A stretch of 64,000 nt of DNA from Sipunculus nudus. Taxonomy: Eukaryota > Annelida > Sipuncula > Golfingiida > Sipunculidae. The notes beneath the pieces were generated by a model, which worked only from the letters and a program-made list of their open reading frames with translations, ran no database searches and was not told where the DNA came from. Of this stretch, positions 12,281-24,779 are shown piece after piece. The stretch lies in NCBI GenBank assembly GCA_026874595.1, contig CM049312.1, positions 54,379,429 to 54,443,428 on the forward strand, given 5' to 3'. The translations under genes and the position numbers were made by a program. Each line of letters opens with the position of its first letter. Position 1 is the stretch's first letter.

Positions 12281-12335
12281 CGATGCCATCTAGAGGTACG
12301 CTCCCGAGGCAGCGGAAAACTTTAGGGGCGTCAAT

Positions 12336-12338
<3 letters not shown>

Positions 12339-12375
<37 letters not shown>
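12339..12375 (+). repeat. Poly-G run of 37 nt
   Basis: An uninterrupted G homopolymer. Its exact length may be affected by sequencing. Confidence 0.9.
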
Positions 12376-12376
<1 letters not shown>

Positions 12377-12614
12377 GGGCAGGGGGGATGGCCAATGTAA
12401 TCATCCCTCCCACTACTCAGAGAATAATATTTATATATTTCAAATGAAATATATAAATGAATAGAATTATATACTTTGGTTCCATTTATAAGTTTACTAT
12501 GAAATATTAATATCTATAAGGTTTAGAAATAGAATTAACATATACCTTATTTTTGTAAACCTTATACTTAATTGATATACATTTGATATGTCACACAGAC
12601 AATAAAAAGGTAGG

Positions 12615-12659
<45 letters not shown>

Positions 12660-14869
12660 CTCAATTTTGACTGCCCTCCACGCCTGTCATCCCCCCCCCC
12701 CTTCACCACCATTGCGAGTCATCCACCCACCCTGCGAGTCATCCACCCACCCTACGAGTCATTCCCCCCCCCCCTCCCCCTCGAAGATAAATTGGCGCCA
12801 CTGGAAATCTTGCGCTTCTAAAGAAGGAACTGATTTTCACGCTGCCTACTTTGACCGTTTATGATATATTTCGACACCAGATGGCAGATCGTTGTCCGCT
12901 GAAAAAAACGTGTGTATGATATGACAAGCAGCCAACCAGATGCCAATAAACAAACACTCGACAGGCATCCTGGCTCCGCCCATAGCTGCGCTTCAAGCGC
13001 CGCTTGATGACAGTTTATGGTCTAATTTTAATTGCTCCCCTCTGCATTCTCACATCATCGACCGATTCGATTATGACATTATGACTGTGTTAGCGTAGCC
13101 ATGTATCTGTTGTCTGCAGAACTGAAACCATCCAGCGAGGTGTGCACGCAGCCATTTTTGTTACATTTCGTTTGAATTACAGCTCACCGGCTGGGCATCA
13201 TATGTGGCCAAGGCCCTAAGCAAACCACGTCTTGAGCAATTCTCTCTGAGCTTGTGGCCTTTTCAAACGGTTACCGGGGCGATGAGCTGTCACTCAAAAC
13301 GAAATGAACAACATTGGCTCCGTGTATTCCTCGCTTGGCTGTGTGTTCTAGCACAAGGTCTCATCTGACTGGACAAAAATACAGTGCTCCCCTCTGGTGT
13401 AGCAATTCAGAATACGAGGTCATAAAAACAGCGCTTACGATTTAGGTAGTAGGCCTATCGGTAAAGCGCTCTGTAAAGAGCGTATCCAGTGGCAGTAGGC
13501 CTGTATCAGGGTTTGGCAAAACTGGAGTTTTAAGCATAAAGCCCAGCCCAGTGGGGTTTTCTGGGTAAACCCGGGTTTAATGGGCAATATGGTGTCAATT
13601 TAAAATTAAATATGATTATATTCAGTGGTAATTATGATTCTATGCTTTTATATTTTATCAATATAATGCTATTTGAAGCCTTAAGGGCAATGTCAGATAT
13701 ATAATATTTAACATATAAAACAATTATAATACATGACGATAACAGGAGAAAATATCATGAATCTTTAGATGCAGTAGAGACCTTCAGTACTCATACCCCT
13801 GCCTATCATTTCACTTTTTTTTCCGTGAAAGTGGATTACTTTGTGGGTGTTTTTACAAACTGATGTAGAAGTGGCTACTGGCTATCATAATCTGGCCACT
13901 GGCTATCACTTCATTTGGGATTTGAACATGAATTCACTAATAATCAGCATGAAAGGGGTATCATTGTCCCACCTTGATGATAATGATCATCCATCACAGG
14001 TAGGTTGATATCCAATTTAACATTACTTGCTTCTGCAAAACTGCTGTTACAAAAGCTTTTATATTGCAAAAAAAAAAATCTTAGATGGTCCTTGTTTAAG
14101 TTTGTTCACATGGTTCTGCTTCAGTGATTATTATTTAGAGGGATATTGATCCGATTCAGATGCCATTAAATCCAATTTCAACCCAGTGGCTATATTTTTC
14201 TCTCTGAAACTGCTGGGCCAAATCCTAATATTTCAAAGAAAATTTCCAAGGGTATTGCTCTCATAAGTTTTGGTAAATTTTTCCGGTTATGATTTTTATC
14301 TTTTTTATGTACTTTTTACTCTTCTAGTTTTTAGTCTGCTATGTTCTACATTGAGGTGATTTGTCCATATTGCCTCCGCATGGAGTTTATGCGTTCATTT
14401 CCATTCGTGTGTGTTTTTGTTCACAAAACAACTCGCGCAATCATGAACGGAATCTTATGAAAATGTTAGGGCATTATGGGAATGGGCCAAGGAACAATAG
14501 ATAATATTAGATTTTGGTGTTGATCTAGCATCTTCTCCCGATTCTGCAGCCTCATCAAGGGAGAAAACGTATTCACAAATGTACGTCACTTATGCACGAA
14601 TAAACCTGGGAATATAGGTATAAAAATAAGTAAATGCAGACAAGGTCATGTTTCATGGCGCGCAGTGTGGCCTGGCCACCTGTTCACATACGGTCGAACG
14701 CCCAGCACCTCGGAGTGACGGTGTCCAGTGGTTGTCTGCAAGGAAACGTGTATCACTTATATGGTTTATCTTTAAAATGGTTTCTTCATGCACATACGAA
14801 TGTTACCAGTCACAAAATATTTCAGATATCAGGTGTTTGCATATACTTAAAATAAAATCAAATGCTATA
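12376..14869. other. Intergenic; TA and C-rich simple repeats, no gene seen
   Basis: A TA microsatellite at 12616-12657 is followed by CCACCC-rich repeats (12690-12780). The open frame across these (12583-12864) is only simple sequence. No conserved coding segment found in either strand. Confidence 0.5.
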
Positions 14870-16576
14870 CACCAGTACCCGCCGTGAGGGGACACCATGA
14901 CGAGCGGACACCTTCAATGTATGAACACTAAGCCAATGTCCCGACCCTTTTCCATTAAAACTTACCTGTCTTGAGCGGACACCTGCTGAACGCGGACAGG
15001 GACAGTCATATTTGGTTGCAAACCCTGTCATGAGCGGACACCTGAGTTAGAATCTGGATGGACACTCACTCATGGAGATTGTTTTCAGTGCGCTTACTGG
15101 GTCATCCACGGATCAGCGCGCACAATTGATGTATTGAAATGTGGACCGTCGTGCGAGTGCTGACAGCATAAACGCACCCTGGATTCATGAGTAATTAGCT
15201 TAGATTAATCCTTTGATGGTGTAATATCAACCAAGTATGTTTGACTACGCGTTAAGTTTGTGAACTGCTCAGCGACAACATTCGGTCTTTGAGACCGCGA
15301 GTAAAGCCTCGGCAGGTGCGATAAACAAGCACAGCTGACAACACGGGCGGGCTGTCCGTGGCACTTCAATGTAGATGTATTCGTAGATTAATTAAAAACT
15401 GAACCGATCAAATTAAGGTGACACGCCGCCCGCTATGACCCGATACGATGACCAATATTTAACATGAAAACCATCACATTTTGCTGAATAAAAATAATTC
15501 TAACGCCGCTGTCCGCAATGTCCAGATTCACGTGATTGCATGTCAGTCGAAAGCCGCCTAATACTTAATTTAAATAGCGATCATATCAGTCGAGTGGAAA
15601 TACAACGACTCACCATGCATTCATACTACCCATTTATTAGTGGTATCATATATAACGAATGAAACATGATCCAAAATATCGTTTTCCTACGTATATTTAA
15701 ATATATATATCTTTCAATTAAACATGAAAACGATCTAACTGACACATGATCATTCATATCAGTGGCGGCGCCTGCCGGTCAAAATGTTAACCAAACTGGT
15801 ATGTCCAGGGTCCCGATTTCACATTTAAATTTTAAATATTAGTCATTGTACCACGCATTTAGTGGAGCGTAAACTTCTTTAAAATTGATTAAAATTCATG
15901 TAAGCAATGCATGGATGCGTAATAAACTGAGTGATCGTTAATTAGCTGATTGTCTTCAGGTAAGCAATAATTAACGGTTTGTATTCATAACATGATAAAC
16001 ACGCTCTTCAAAGGCTTCATAATTACGTCGTCAAAGAATAAGCGGTCTTTGATAATTGTATACAACAACATAGGCATAACCAAGCAAGATAAACTGTGAC
16101 GAAATCTTTGCTTGACTGGCCAAGGGACCAGATCAAGGGTTAATTTTGCCTATTCATCTCCGTCGATTTCTGCAAATGATCACATTCTCACTACGACCTA
16201 CACGACTCAAGTTCAATACGATTACCGATCACGATCTACGATGGCAGCAAGAGAGTGTAAATATGTTTCATGTGTATAAAACGTTTTCATTTGTTGTTCA
16301 GAAATACTTATTTTCTGTACCTATGGGATCAGTGCGATTGTTGATTTCTGTACAATTAAATGAAATTTGTGTACATGTATATGTAATTGTGTAAATATTA
16401 TTGTAGAAAATGTGTAAATATGTTTCATGTGTTTTATTTATTACCTACTCCCCCCCCCCCCAAACTGGCCCTCCCCCCCCCCCCCCAACTGTCCCTACCT
16501 CTCACGAAGGGACACCTGCAATGTAGAGACACTTTGGCTCTGTCCCATAGGTGTCCCCTCACGGCAGGTACTGCTG
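14870..16576 (+). mobile_element. Non-autonomous TIR DNA transposon, copy A (TA-flanked)
   Basis: Starts TA/CACCAGTACC then CGCCGTGAGGGGACACC. Ends GGTGTCCCCTCACGGC then AGGTACTGCTG/TA. The termini are inverted repeats of about 28 bp with two mismatches, flanked by TA, which suggests Tc1/mariner/pogo-type insertion. A subterminal motif GAGCGGACACCT recurs near the left end (about 14900-15050), as transposase-binding repeats do. No transposase is encoded. A second, inverted copy lies at 34527-40806. The inner sequence of the two copies matches along its length in reverse orientation, for example the stretch 16146-16250 against 39470-39570. Confidence 0.85.
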
Positions 16577-16973
16577 TATATCACAGGAAAACAGCCCTTA
16601 GCCCTCAGCCAGAAATTTTACATGAATTTCTGTCACAACCATAACGCCCATCTATTTTGAATATTTTTGGGGGGGATTAGCAGGAATGGTTCGGGGAGGG
16701 GGATGGGCGCGGTTACAAATAAAAAAAATATTTACGATATCAGGTGTTTGCATACAATAAAATCAAGGGGGCTCCTAATCCCCCCCCCCCCCCCCAATAT
16801 ACTGAGCAAAATTAGTTGCAGAACTATTTTGCAGTATTTTTCAGGTTACCTAATCTATCCCCCCTTCCAAGAGTTATGGACTTATACATGGGTATTAGTT
16901 CCTCGTTGAAACAGGAACCCCCCCCCCCCCCCCTTCTCAAAATCCTTGACCCGCACCTGATTGTCATCTATAA
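16577..16973. other. C-rich spacer with a duplicated flank
   Basis: Several poly-C runs. The sequence GATATCAGGTGTTTGCATA at 16736 repeats the one just left of the transposon (14825). No gene. Confidence 0.5.
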
Positions 16974-17449
16974 AACAAGGCCTACAGGCCTAATGCGAAC
17001 CTGTGCAATGAGATTACACCAGGTATAATGCTTCAATGCTGGACCATTACTTTTCAAGAATATGTGTAACATGTATCTGAAAAAATGCAAGTACTAAACA
17101 CTTAGAACAAGAAACAATTAAACAAACATCACTGCTGAAATTCTGGCATTGGTGCACACAACACAAAAACTAGAATACGGGTAGTCAACAAGCGACTACG
17201 TGTATCCGCCAAAATCAGAGTGGGACGGGTGAAGTGAGGCATGGATTGAGTGGCAAGGGGAAATAGAGTGAGGTGTGTTGCATAATAGCCTGGGTGTCTG
17301 CAGCCGAAATGTGCACGTAGGTTGCACCACCTACCACAAAATCTGTCCAGGTTGTACACATATGCAAAATTTTAGACATATAAGTCGAACCACTACTTGT
17401 ATATGAGTAATTTTATCCCACAGCAGACAAACTGAAGGACGCTGTGCAA

Positions 17450-19330
17450 AAATGGTGGCAGATGGCGCCACCAATTTTGTAAACGATTAAGAGCTATGTG
17501 AGATCAATACACATGCAAAATTTCAGGTGGCAAAAATGGTGGCAGATGGCGCCACCAATTTTGTGAACGATTAAGAGCTATTGAGATCAATACACATGCA
17601 AAATTTCAGGGGGTTATGTCAAACCAGTCCTGAAATATAAACATGAATGTCTGCAGCGTATTCATAAATGTAGGTGGCGCCACCTGCCACAAAATCGAGA
17701 AAGATATCCAAGATGTATAAACATGAAAAATTTTAGGCAGATAAGTCAAACCACTGACAAGATATGAGTGATTTTAGCCCATGGCAGACAAACAAACGGA
17801 TGCTGTGCAAAAATGGTGGGAGGTGGCGCCACCAATTCTGTTTATGATTAAGAGCTATATGAGATCTATAAACATGCAAAATTTCAAGGGGATATGTCAA
17901 ACCAATCCTGAGATATAAGCCTGAATGTCTGCAGAGTATACATAAATGTAGGTGGCGCCACCTGCCACAAAATCCAGAAAAGCTCTCCAAGATGTATAAA
18001 CCTGCAAAATTTTAGGTAGGTATATAAAACCACTGCAAAGATATGAGTGATTTTATCCCACGGCAAACAAACAGACGATCACTGTGCAAAAATGGTTGCA
18101 GATGGCGCCACCAGTTTTGCGTATGATAAAGAGCTCTGTGAGATCTATGAACATGCAAAATCTTTGCCGAATCGGTCAAATGGTTCCCGAGATATCAGTT
18201 TGGATGTCTGCAGCGTAAACATACATGTAGGTGGCGCCGCCTGTCATAAAATCAAGAAAGCTGTCAAGGATGATAAACCTGCAAAATTTCAGGTTTTTAA
18301 GTCAAACCACTGCCGAGATACGAGTGATTTTATCCCAAGGCAGATAAACAGATGGACGCTGTGCAAAAATGGTTGCAGGTGGCGCCACCAGTTTTGCGTA
18401 TGATAAAGAGCTATGGGAAATCTATACACATGCTAAATTTTGGCCCAACTGGTCAAACGGTTCCCGAGATATGAGCTTGGATGTCTGCAGCTTAAAAGTG
18501 AATGTAGGTGGCGCCACCTGTCATAAAATCAAGAAAGCTGTCCAGGATGTATACACATGCAAAATTTCAGATGGATAAGTCCAACCAATGCAGAGATATG
18601 AGTGATTTTATCCCAAAGAAGATGAACAGATGGACGCTGTGCAAAAATGGTTGCAGGTGGCACCATCATTTTAAGTGTAAGTTATAAAGCTATCCAAGGG
18701 CTACATTTGTGCAAAATTGTTTAGCCTGATCGGTCAAACTGTTCCCGAGATATGCGGGTTTATTTGTGGAAACAGACGCACAAGTGGACGCTTGGCAGAG
18801 AGGAAAGGTCAGAGGTCAACCAAAAATGAGGGCGCAGCAGTTCACATGTGACCCGATCATAATTCTGAATTTAAAAAAATTCTGCCAAATGGTTACGGAG
18901 GAGTTCTCCGGACACCTATGCGGCGGTAGTGGTTGCCACAGCGTCAGACTGAAAACAAAGTATCCGCAAAACTCTGTATTGGCAGATACACTGATTGTAG
19001 CTGGCACCACCAGTCATGTATACAACGCAATACATATATACATATGCCCAATGTCAGACTGATATGTTAAACCCCTCCTGTGAAATAAGCAGGGACATAC
19101 ACTATGCAAAAATTATTGTAGGTGGCGCCTCCAGTCTTGTACACTATAAAGCTACCCGATTGGTATAAACATGCCCAATTTTAGGCTGATGTATCAAATT
19201 CCTCTGTAGAAATAAGCAGGCGCATACACTGCAAAGTAAATGTAGGTGGCACCAACTGTTTTGTAAATGAGAATACCATCAAAGACGCACAGACAGGTCA
19301 AAATATCAGGCCAATACATCAAACTTCCCT
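17450..19330. repeat. ~140-bp satellite organised as ~280-bp dimers with GGTGGCGCCACC
   Basis: The block GCTGTGCAAAAATGG recurs at about 17803, 18082, 18359 and 18639 (period about 279 bp). Each dimer has two half-units, both with a GGTGGCGCCACC-type palindrome, then about 45 nt to a TGCAAAATTT block, then an AAACC…GAGATATGAG block. Exact palindromes lie at 17673, 17822, 17951, 18378 and 18507. Divergence rises toward 19.3 kb. Open frames of 60-118 codons here are repeat by-products. Confidence 0.85.
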
Positions 19331-19714
19331 AGAGTTTGATGCACTGGGCTTAGGTGAGTAAGACAGTTGCCCCCGAGTGAACTGTGACAAATTGCTGGCT
19401 CAAGCTACTGCACTGAGTGAACTCTTGACCTGCACCTGGCTAGACTGAGTGAACTTTTGACCTGTGCCTGGCTGCACTGAGTGAACTCTTGACCTGTTGC
19501 ATATTCTGACAGAGTTGGCAGTCTGCCAAAGCTATAAATAGATCCAGGCTGAACTTTGGTGCCAAATCTCATGCAGTGAGCTGTCTGCCAAAGCTATAAA
19601 TAGAATGCAGCTACTACACTGAGTGAACTTTTGACCTATACCTGGCTGCACTTCTTCCAATCCTGGCACTGTGCCAAAACTATTTATAGAGCTGACATCA
19701 TCTTGGCTAAAAAT

Positions 19715-19905
19715 TTCCTAAACTTCCTAAAAATTTTTTTTTTGCTTCCCTAAATTTTTTTTTTGCTTCCTAATTTTTTTTTTTTGCTTCCTAATTTTTT
19801 TTTTTTTTGCTTCCTAAAATTTTGTTTTTTTTTTGCTTCCTAAAATTTTTTTTTTTTGCTTCCTAAAATTTTTTTTTTGCTTCTAAAAATTTTTTTTTTT
19901 TTTTG
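19715..19905 (+). repeat. T-rich ~25-bp minisatellite
   Basis: About eight copies of a unit reading GCTTCCTAAAA plus a long T run. Confidence 0.8.
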
Positions 19906-19917
19906 CGAAATTCTATG

Positions 19918-19950
19918 TCGAGATCTCGAGATGTTATCTCGAGATCTCGA
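19918..19950. repeat. Perfect hairpin of self-palindromic arms
   Basis: TCGAGATCTCGAGAT, loop GTT, ATCTCGAGATCTCGA: 15-bp arms, each itself built of CTCGAG/AGATCT palindromes. Confidence 0.85.
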
Positions 19951-21422
19951 GATAAATATTTTTTTTCTGTGTCCTAAATCAGCCACCGTACTTTTCAGCT
20001 GACTTTTTATATAAAAAAAAAAGGAATCAGGAATATATGTAAAATTATTACGCATGCATATTGAATGCAAAATTAAAATACAGATATATCTCATTGATGG
20101 CAAATTCTTGAATTAAGTTGAGTAGGGATACCAATAATTTATAATCCATGTACAGTTGTATTTATATAGCCACAGAGAGCTGAATATCCATGATGGTAAC
20201 ATTGCCTGGTTTGATGAATAACTTAAATCAGAAATCTAATTTTTTTAAATCTTTTAAAAAGCTTTTTAAAAACTTTCTTGTCAATATTAACCAAAGATAA
20301 CCTGAAATCTAAATGTCTAGTGGAATGATGTAATAGATGCTGATAAACTGGTGCCAGGCTAGAAGTAACAGTATCACACTGCTAACATATATGGTAAAAT
20401 GACTCAATTCAATCTCCATAATTCAGCCAAAAATCATTCATGTGGAACCGTTAATGACAATTATTATAAGAATTATTTTTGGGATTATTCTTGTAAAATA
20501 TTTAACAAACTGGCTTCAGTGGCGTAAGTGGAAAACGTTTCGCAGGTTTATAACTCATATAGGAAGATACAGGAAACTGGCTAAGTTCAGCTTTCCGTAA
20601 CTCAGCCAAAAAGCACTTAACCAAAACCATTTGAACAAACTTGAATTATCAACATCTGAGGATAATTAATGTGTGTTTTAAGAATTTGGCCCAGTGGTTT
20701 TTGAGAAGAAGATATATGTAGCCACTGAGCTTAAATTGGCTGTTATGGCATATGACTAAATTCAGCTTCCCATAACTTAGCCAAAAGTCACTGAACAGAG
20801 AACATTTGAACAAACTTCAGAAAGCACTACCCTAGGATCATTTCCGTGCGATATTAAACATTTTGGCCATATGGTTTCAGAGAAGAAGTTTTTTGTAGCC
20901 CTCAAAGTGATACAGGCACTGATGACCCCGTACAAAAAAGGCCGATGCAGGTGGCGCCACCAATACCTCAAATTCAGATATGACCTATGTGACCACCATT
21001 TGCATAAAATTTGGTGATGATAGCTCCAGCCGTTTCTGAGATTGAAATTTTAATATGCTTTTTTGGACAGATGACAAAGTTCAACTTCCTGTAACTCGGC
21101 CAAAAATATCTGAACTAGAACCATTCGAACAAACTTGAGAGAGATTGTTCCAGGGATCATTTCTGTGAAATATTGGACAATTTGGCTGGAGAGTTTCGGA
21201 GAAGATTTTTAAAGCTTTTTTAGCTTTTTCCCTTTAAAATCTAAGAAAATGCATTTAGGAAAAATTAAACAAAATCCGATAGTTTTTCAGATGACTGATT
21301 ATTTTTTAAAAATTTGGTGATGCTAGCTCCTGCCATTTTTTGAGATAGCTATGGTTAACGTACAGACGACGCACGACGCACGACGCCGTTCCGTCGCATA
21401 AGCTCACAGGTTCGCAAAAAAA

Positions 21423-22170
21423 GTGTTCACTATCATAAACAGAACTTAAATACTTCAAAATGTGCAACCTAGTGAAATCAACATGTCTGAAACTGTTACA
21501 TTAGGCCATACAAAAAAATAAATATTTTTGGGTTGAAACTTACCAATAGGGAGCCATGTCGAGAAAGAAGTAATTATCTTCGACGAATACCCACGTATTG
21601 ATATACTAACGGTAATTACATAATATACTTTAACAGGGGGGGGGGGATATTGATGTTTAACAACGATATTCATCCAACCGTTTTGCTTTAAAAGTGTTTC
21701 TTTCTGGTACACAATACACGGTCAATGGAAATACGAATATCTTTCCAGGTATATGTAAAAATGTTTGTTTTTCGTTGAGATTTAGCTAATTTGAAGAACC
21801 AGTTGATATTACATAGACAAGCGGATTCAGAGGCCCCCCTCCTCCCCCCCCCCCCCTTCAGCCGCCGCAACCTTTTTCCAAGGGTAACAAACCAAATTTT
21901 GCCCCCTGGACCACCCTCCCTTCTGGACCTGGGGACTTTTTTAAGGTTTTATCATTGAACCCTGGATCCGCCCCTGTGGAAGGTCAGAGGGAAGAAGGCC
22001 TAAAGGAAGACTGGTATATGCATCATGTTTCGGTATTAGGCGACATACATGCATAATATAGTACCTATACATATCAATATGTTGGACACACAAGCACGCG
22101 CATAAAACGTACACACAGTGTTAAGCTTTAAATATATATAAAATGGATACCGAATAACAGCAAATACAAA
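21423..22170. other. Intergenic, no gene seen
   Basis: Contains G/C homopolymer runs (about 21637-21645 and 21846-21856). No recognisable coding sequence. Confidence 0.5.
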
Positions 22171-22176
22171 TTTATT
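22171..22176 (-). terminator. Candidate polyadenylation signal of the stathmin gene
   Basis: AATAAA on the minus strand 28 nt after the stop codon. Confidence 0.5.
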
Positions 22177-22203
22177 AAAGATAAAAATGAACAATTCAAA
22201 TAA

Positions 22204-22470
22204 TTAAGGAAGTTCACGGCAACCAGGAACAGATCGAATTTTAACGGGAACTATTTTTCGTCGTCTCTTGACCCTCCTTGAATTTTGTTGTTTGAGTTTG
22301 TCCCGCATTTCTTTGAGTCTCTTCTCTCTGTTTTCAACAGCCATGTCTTCTCTTTGTCTTATCTTCTCTTCTTTGTCGAACCGCGCTTTCATAAATTGTT
22401 CCATGGCCTTCTCTACATCACTGAGCCGACAGATGGTCTGAACACGGTGAATTCGCGTCTGTTCATGCAT
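22204..22470 (-). CDS. Stathmin-like coding exon 3
   Basis: Acceptor TTAATACAG/ATGCAT; the exon runs to the stop at 22204. Encodes the second half of the stathmin helix and the basic tail. Confidence 0.82.
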   Translation of the reverse strand: MHEQTRIHRVQTICRLSDVEKAMEQFMKARFDKEEKIRQREDMAVENREKRLKEMRDKLKQQNSRRVKRRRKIVPVKIRSVPGCRELP

Positions 22471-22650
22471 CTGTATTAAAAAATATATATATATTGATTT
22501 ATTCCTATTTATTCATGTTTCATTTGCCATCAAAACGTCACTAAACCCTTCAAATACATGTCCATGACTTATCTATCCCAGTGAATATTAATAATATTAT
22601 AAATACGATCATAATTACACTTTGACAAAATACACAACCACAAACACGCC

Positions 22651-22723
<73 letters not shown>

Positions 22724-23314
22724 GATTTAAGGTTCAAGAGCAGCCCACCAATAAAAGGCAGGCCAAAAGATAAATTGAAAAGCCTATATTTCGATCATTA
22801 CCGATTAAACTAATTAGGCTTAATCATTAAATACAATAAAGAGAAGGCAATATCCCGATCACCCACCTTCCTGCGCTGATCAGCCTGTTCCATTTTGGCG
22901 GCGAGTTCCTCCTGAGTGGCCTTCTTTTTTACGTTCTCCAGTCTAGAGAGGGGCCGCCCTGGCTTCTGAGGTTCACTATCATTATCAATGTCATCGGCTG
23001 CAATATCAAAAGCCAGTCCCCCGGCTGCTCTGGATACTGGGCGGTCCACAAGGAAAAGAGCTGCAGAAATATAAAAGAATATCGTCATCATAACAGTCAA
23101 CAGTTTTCATGCTAAATGAACAAAGGGTATAAGTGCATTATATTTATAGTCCGTCCCACCAACCGTGACACTAAGTTTTTTCGTGATATCTTGAATAAGA
23201 ATTAAAACATAACAAAGATTTTGGGTACGGAGTTACACTAGAACGCGACCTAATTTTCTTACCCAAAAAATGTTACATACCCGAGATGAATAGCCTGTAA
23301 TGAACAAAAATCAT
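22204..23314 (-). CDS. Stathmin-family microtubule regulator, 3 coding exons
   Basis: Stathmins bind tubulin dimers and promote microtubule disassembly in the cytosol. The exons are 23281-23314, 22867-23060 and 22204-22470 (34+194+267 nt), in phase, 164 aa (human stathmin-1 is 149). The segment SRAAGGLAFDI corresponds to the family's conserved start (ASGQAFEL-like). The long helix follows: ATQEELAAKMEQADQRRK, then EEKIRQREDMAVENREKR and LKEMRDKLKQQ, matching the EEI…KLEAAEERRK and EEKL…KENREA blocks. The C-terminus is unusually basic (RRVKRRRKIVPVKIR), unlike vertebrate stathmin-1. Start ATG 23314 is chosen because it opens the exon whose phase-1 donor (TCTCGG/GTATGT) fits exon 2. The N-terminal exon is the least certain part. 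Confidence 0.8.
22651..22723 (+). repeat. (CT)n(CA)n(TA)n compound microsatellite
   Basis: CT to about 22674, CA to 22711, TA to 22723, inside the intron between stathmin exons 2 and 3. Confidence 0.9.
22867..23060 (-). CDS. Stathmin-like coding exon 2
   Basis: Acceptor TTTCTGCAG/CT and donor AGGAAG/GTGGGT. Encodes SRAAGGLAFDI and the first half of the stathmin helix (ATQEELAAKMEQADQRRK). Confidence 0.82.
23281..23314 (-). CDS. Stathmin-like coding exon 1
   Basis: Encodes MIFVHYRLFIS and ends phase 1 at TCGG/GTATGT. Supported only by phase agreement and splice signals. Confidence 0.5.
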
Positions 23315-24779
23315 AATCCAGGAGAAACTCAGCTGGCGTTTACGAGATTTTGTGCATGGTCAACTGACATGATTCTGCCTCGCACGCGCGTGACGTCGTA
23401 AGCGGTGTTCCATTTTGCAGGTGGGAGGTTCCCGCTGTTTGGCGATGTGGAGTGGACAAACATTAAACATGTGCACAACAGTACATCACTCTCATTAATT
23501 ACATGTATGTAGCCCGTTCTATATGACTGTACATGAATTACACCCCTGCTCTCTCCCTTCGATAAGTTTGATACGTTGTTTCAGAGTCTGAGGAGATCCT
23601 TTTTAAGTTTGAAAAAAAACAGACGCTTAAATTAACAATAAAATTATTATTATATTATGATATATCGGCTAAAAACTGTCGTATTCGTCATAAAAAAACG
23701 CGGTTTTTACTGATAGTGCCCCCCCCCCCCCCCCAATTTAGATATTGATTAAAGGGTACTTATTACTATCCTTTTGAATGCTGATAAGCAGTGCCAGTGT
23801 TAATCACAATATATTAATAAAACGGCAAAAGCTTGTACACCGTGCATGTGTTCCCCCCCCCCCCCCCCCCCCCCCCCCAGGCACGTGTACCGGGCCCGCA
23901 GCACCAGCGAACCATTTACAATGTATCACCGGCGGCTCTCTGAGCTGGGGTCACGCAGTCCTTTCAATCCGATGTCAATTTCAAGCTCAGGCATTTTTTT
24001 TCGGTATGTTCGCCCATAAACACAATTCCTCAGTTATTTGAATACGTACATAACCTTTTCTGGCAAAGTTTAAATAAATGACTGTCGCAAGCACAGTATA
24101 TGATTAACATGGTTCCCAGCCTGCCTTGCGTTGATTTTTGTACAATTTTCCTTGGAAATGGTTTTAAATTCTTGCGTTTAGGCCTAATCTGAATTTATTG
24201 GTAATCAAAGAAACATATATTCATAACCACGCACTTCCCCTTTTTTAAATGGGACACATATACAATGGTTATCCCCACATACCTATTTGTATACAGTATG
24301 TTATTTCTGAACATATGGTTTTATTTCTGCCTGAATTTAGTCTTAACCTGTGACGTGTGCCAGGACAAGGACAAATCTTTAGTATCTAAAATAATCTAAA
24401 GTGTCTGGGGTCATCCCAACCTTGAAATGGGATCGTCTATATTGCAAGGCAAGTACGCCTAAAGCGGTCAAAAGATAGGAGAATATGCCGGCCAGTTCAT
24501 TTCAGGTAGGGGTGACAAGATGCCAGTGCTGCTTTCTCGGGGTCATGAAATACGTGGATTCGCATGGAGTATTAAAAAAAAATTTCGCAACTTTTTGTTT
24601 AAAGTATTGAAAGTGGTATTTTTTAACGAATGTAAACAGATTAGTACCAGCTGTGGCTAGAAAACTTGTATTCCAGAACTATACGCTGACGGGCTTCACA
24701 AACATGCGCCGGCCGAGGCTTTAGGGGTGGATATTTAATTGTGGGGCCCGTCAGCGTTCAGTTCTGGACTTTATATACA
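23315..24779. other. Upstream of stathmin; no gene seen
   Basis: GC-rich upstream stretch with CGCACGCGCG followed by a CRE-like TGACGTCG (23391-23398), about 80 bp from the ATG. Poly-C runs at about 23719-23734 and 23852-23878. No coding region supported. Confidence 0.45.

Larger units (their letters stand above)
16974..21422 (-). mobile_element. Composite non-autonomous element, copy 1 (Helentron/HINE 'pearl'-like)
   Basis: The left border is AACAAGGCCTACAGGCC followed by GCGAACCTGTG. The right border is CACAGGTTCGC followed by poly-A, so the subterminal repeats are inverted. Between them are tandem modules: the 140/280-bp satellite (17450-19330), a T-rich minisatellite, and about 180-bp modules sharing AACTCAGCCAAAA. 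Read on the minus strand, this gives a TTTTT start, inverted subterminal repeats, tandem core and a palindrome (GGCCTGTAGGCC) near the 3' end. That resembles Helentron-related non-autonomous elements described from bivalves. The family assignment is inferred. Confidence 0.6.

Noticed and set aside
12583-12864. 93-codon open frame
   Set aside because: It is a translation of TA and C-rich simple repeats.
13080-13180. Possible first exon starting ATGTATCTGTTG
   Set aside because: Stops after 24 codons with no conserved sequence or supported donor.
17733-18578. Several open frames of 60-118 codons on both strands
   Set aside because: They recur with the 280-bp satellite unit and have no domain; they are products of the repeat period.
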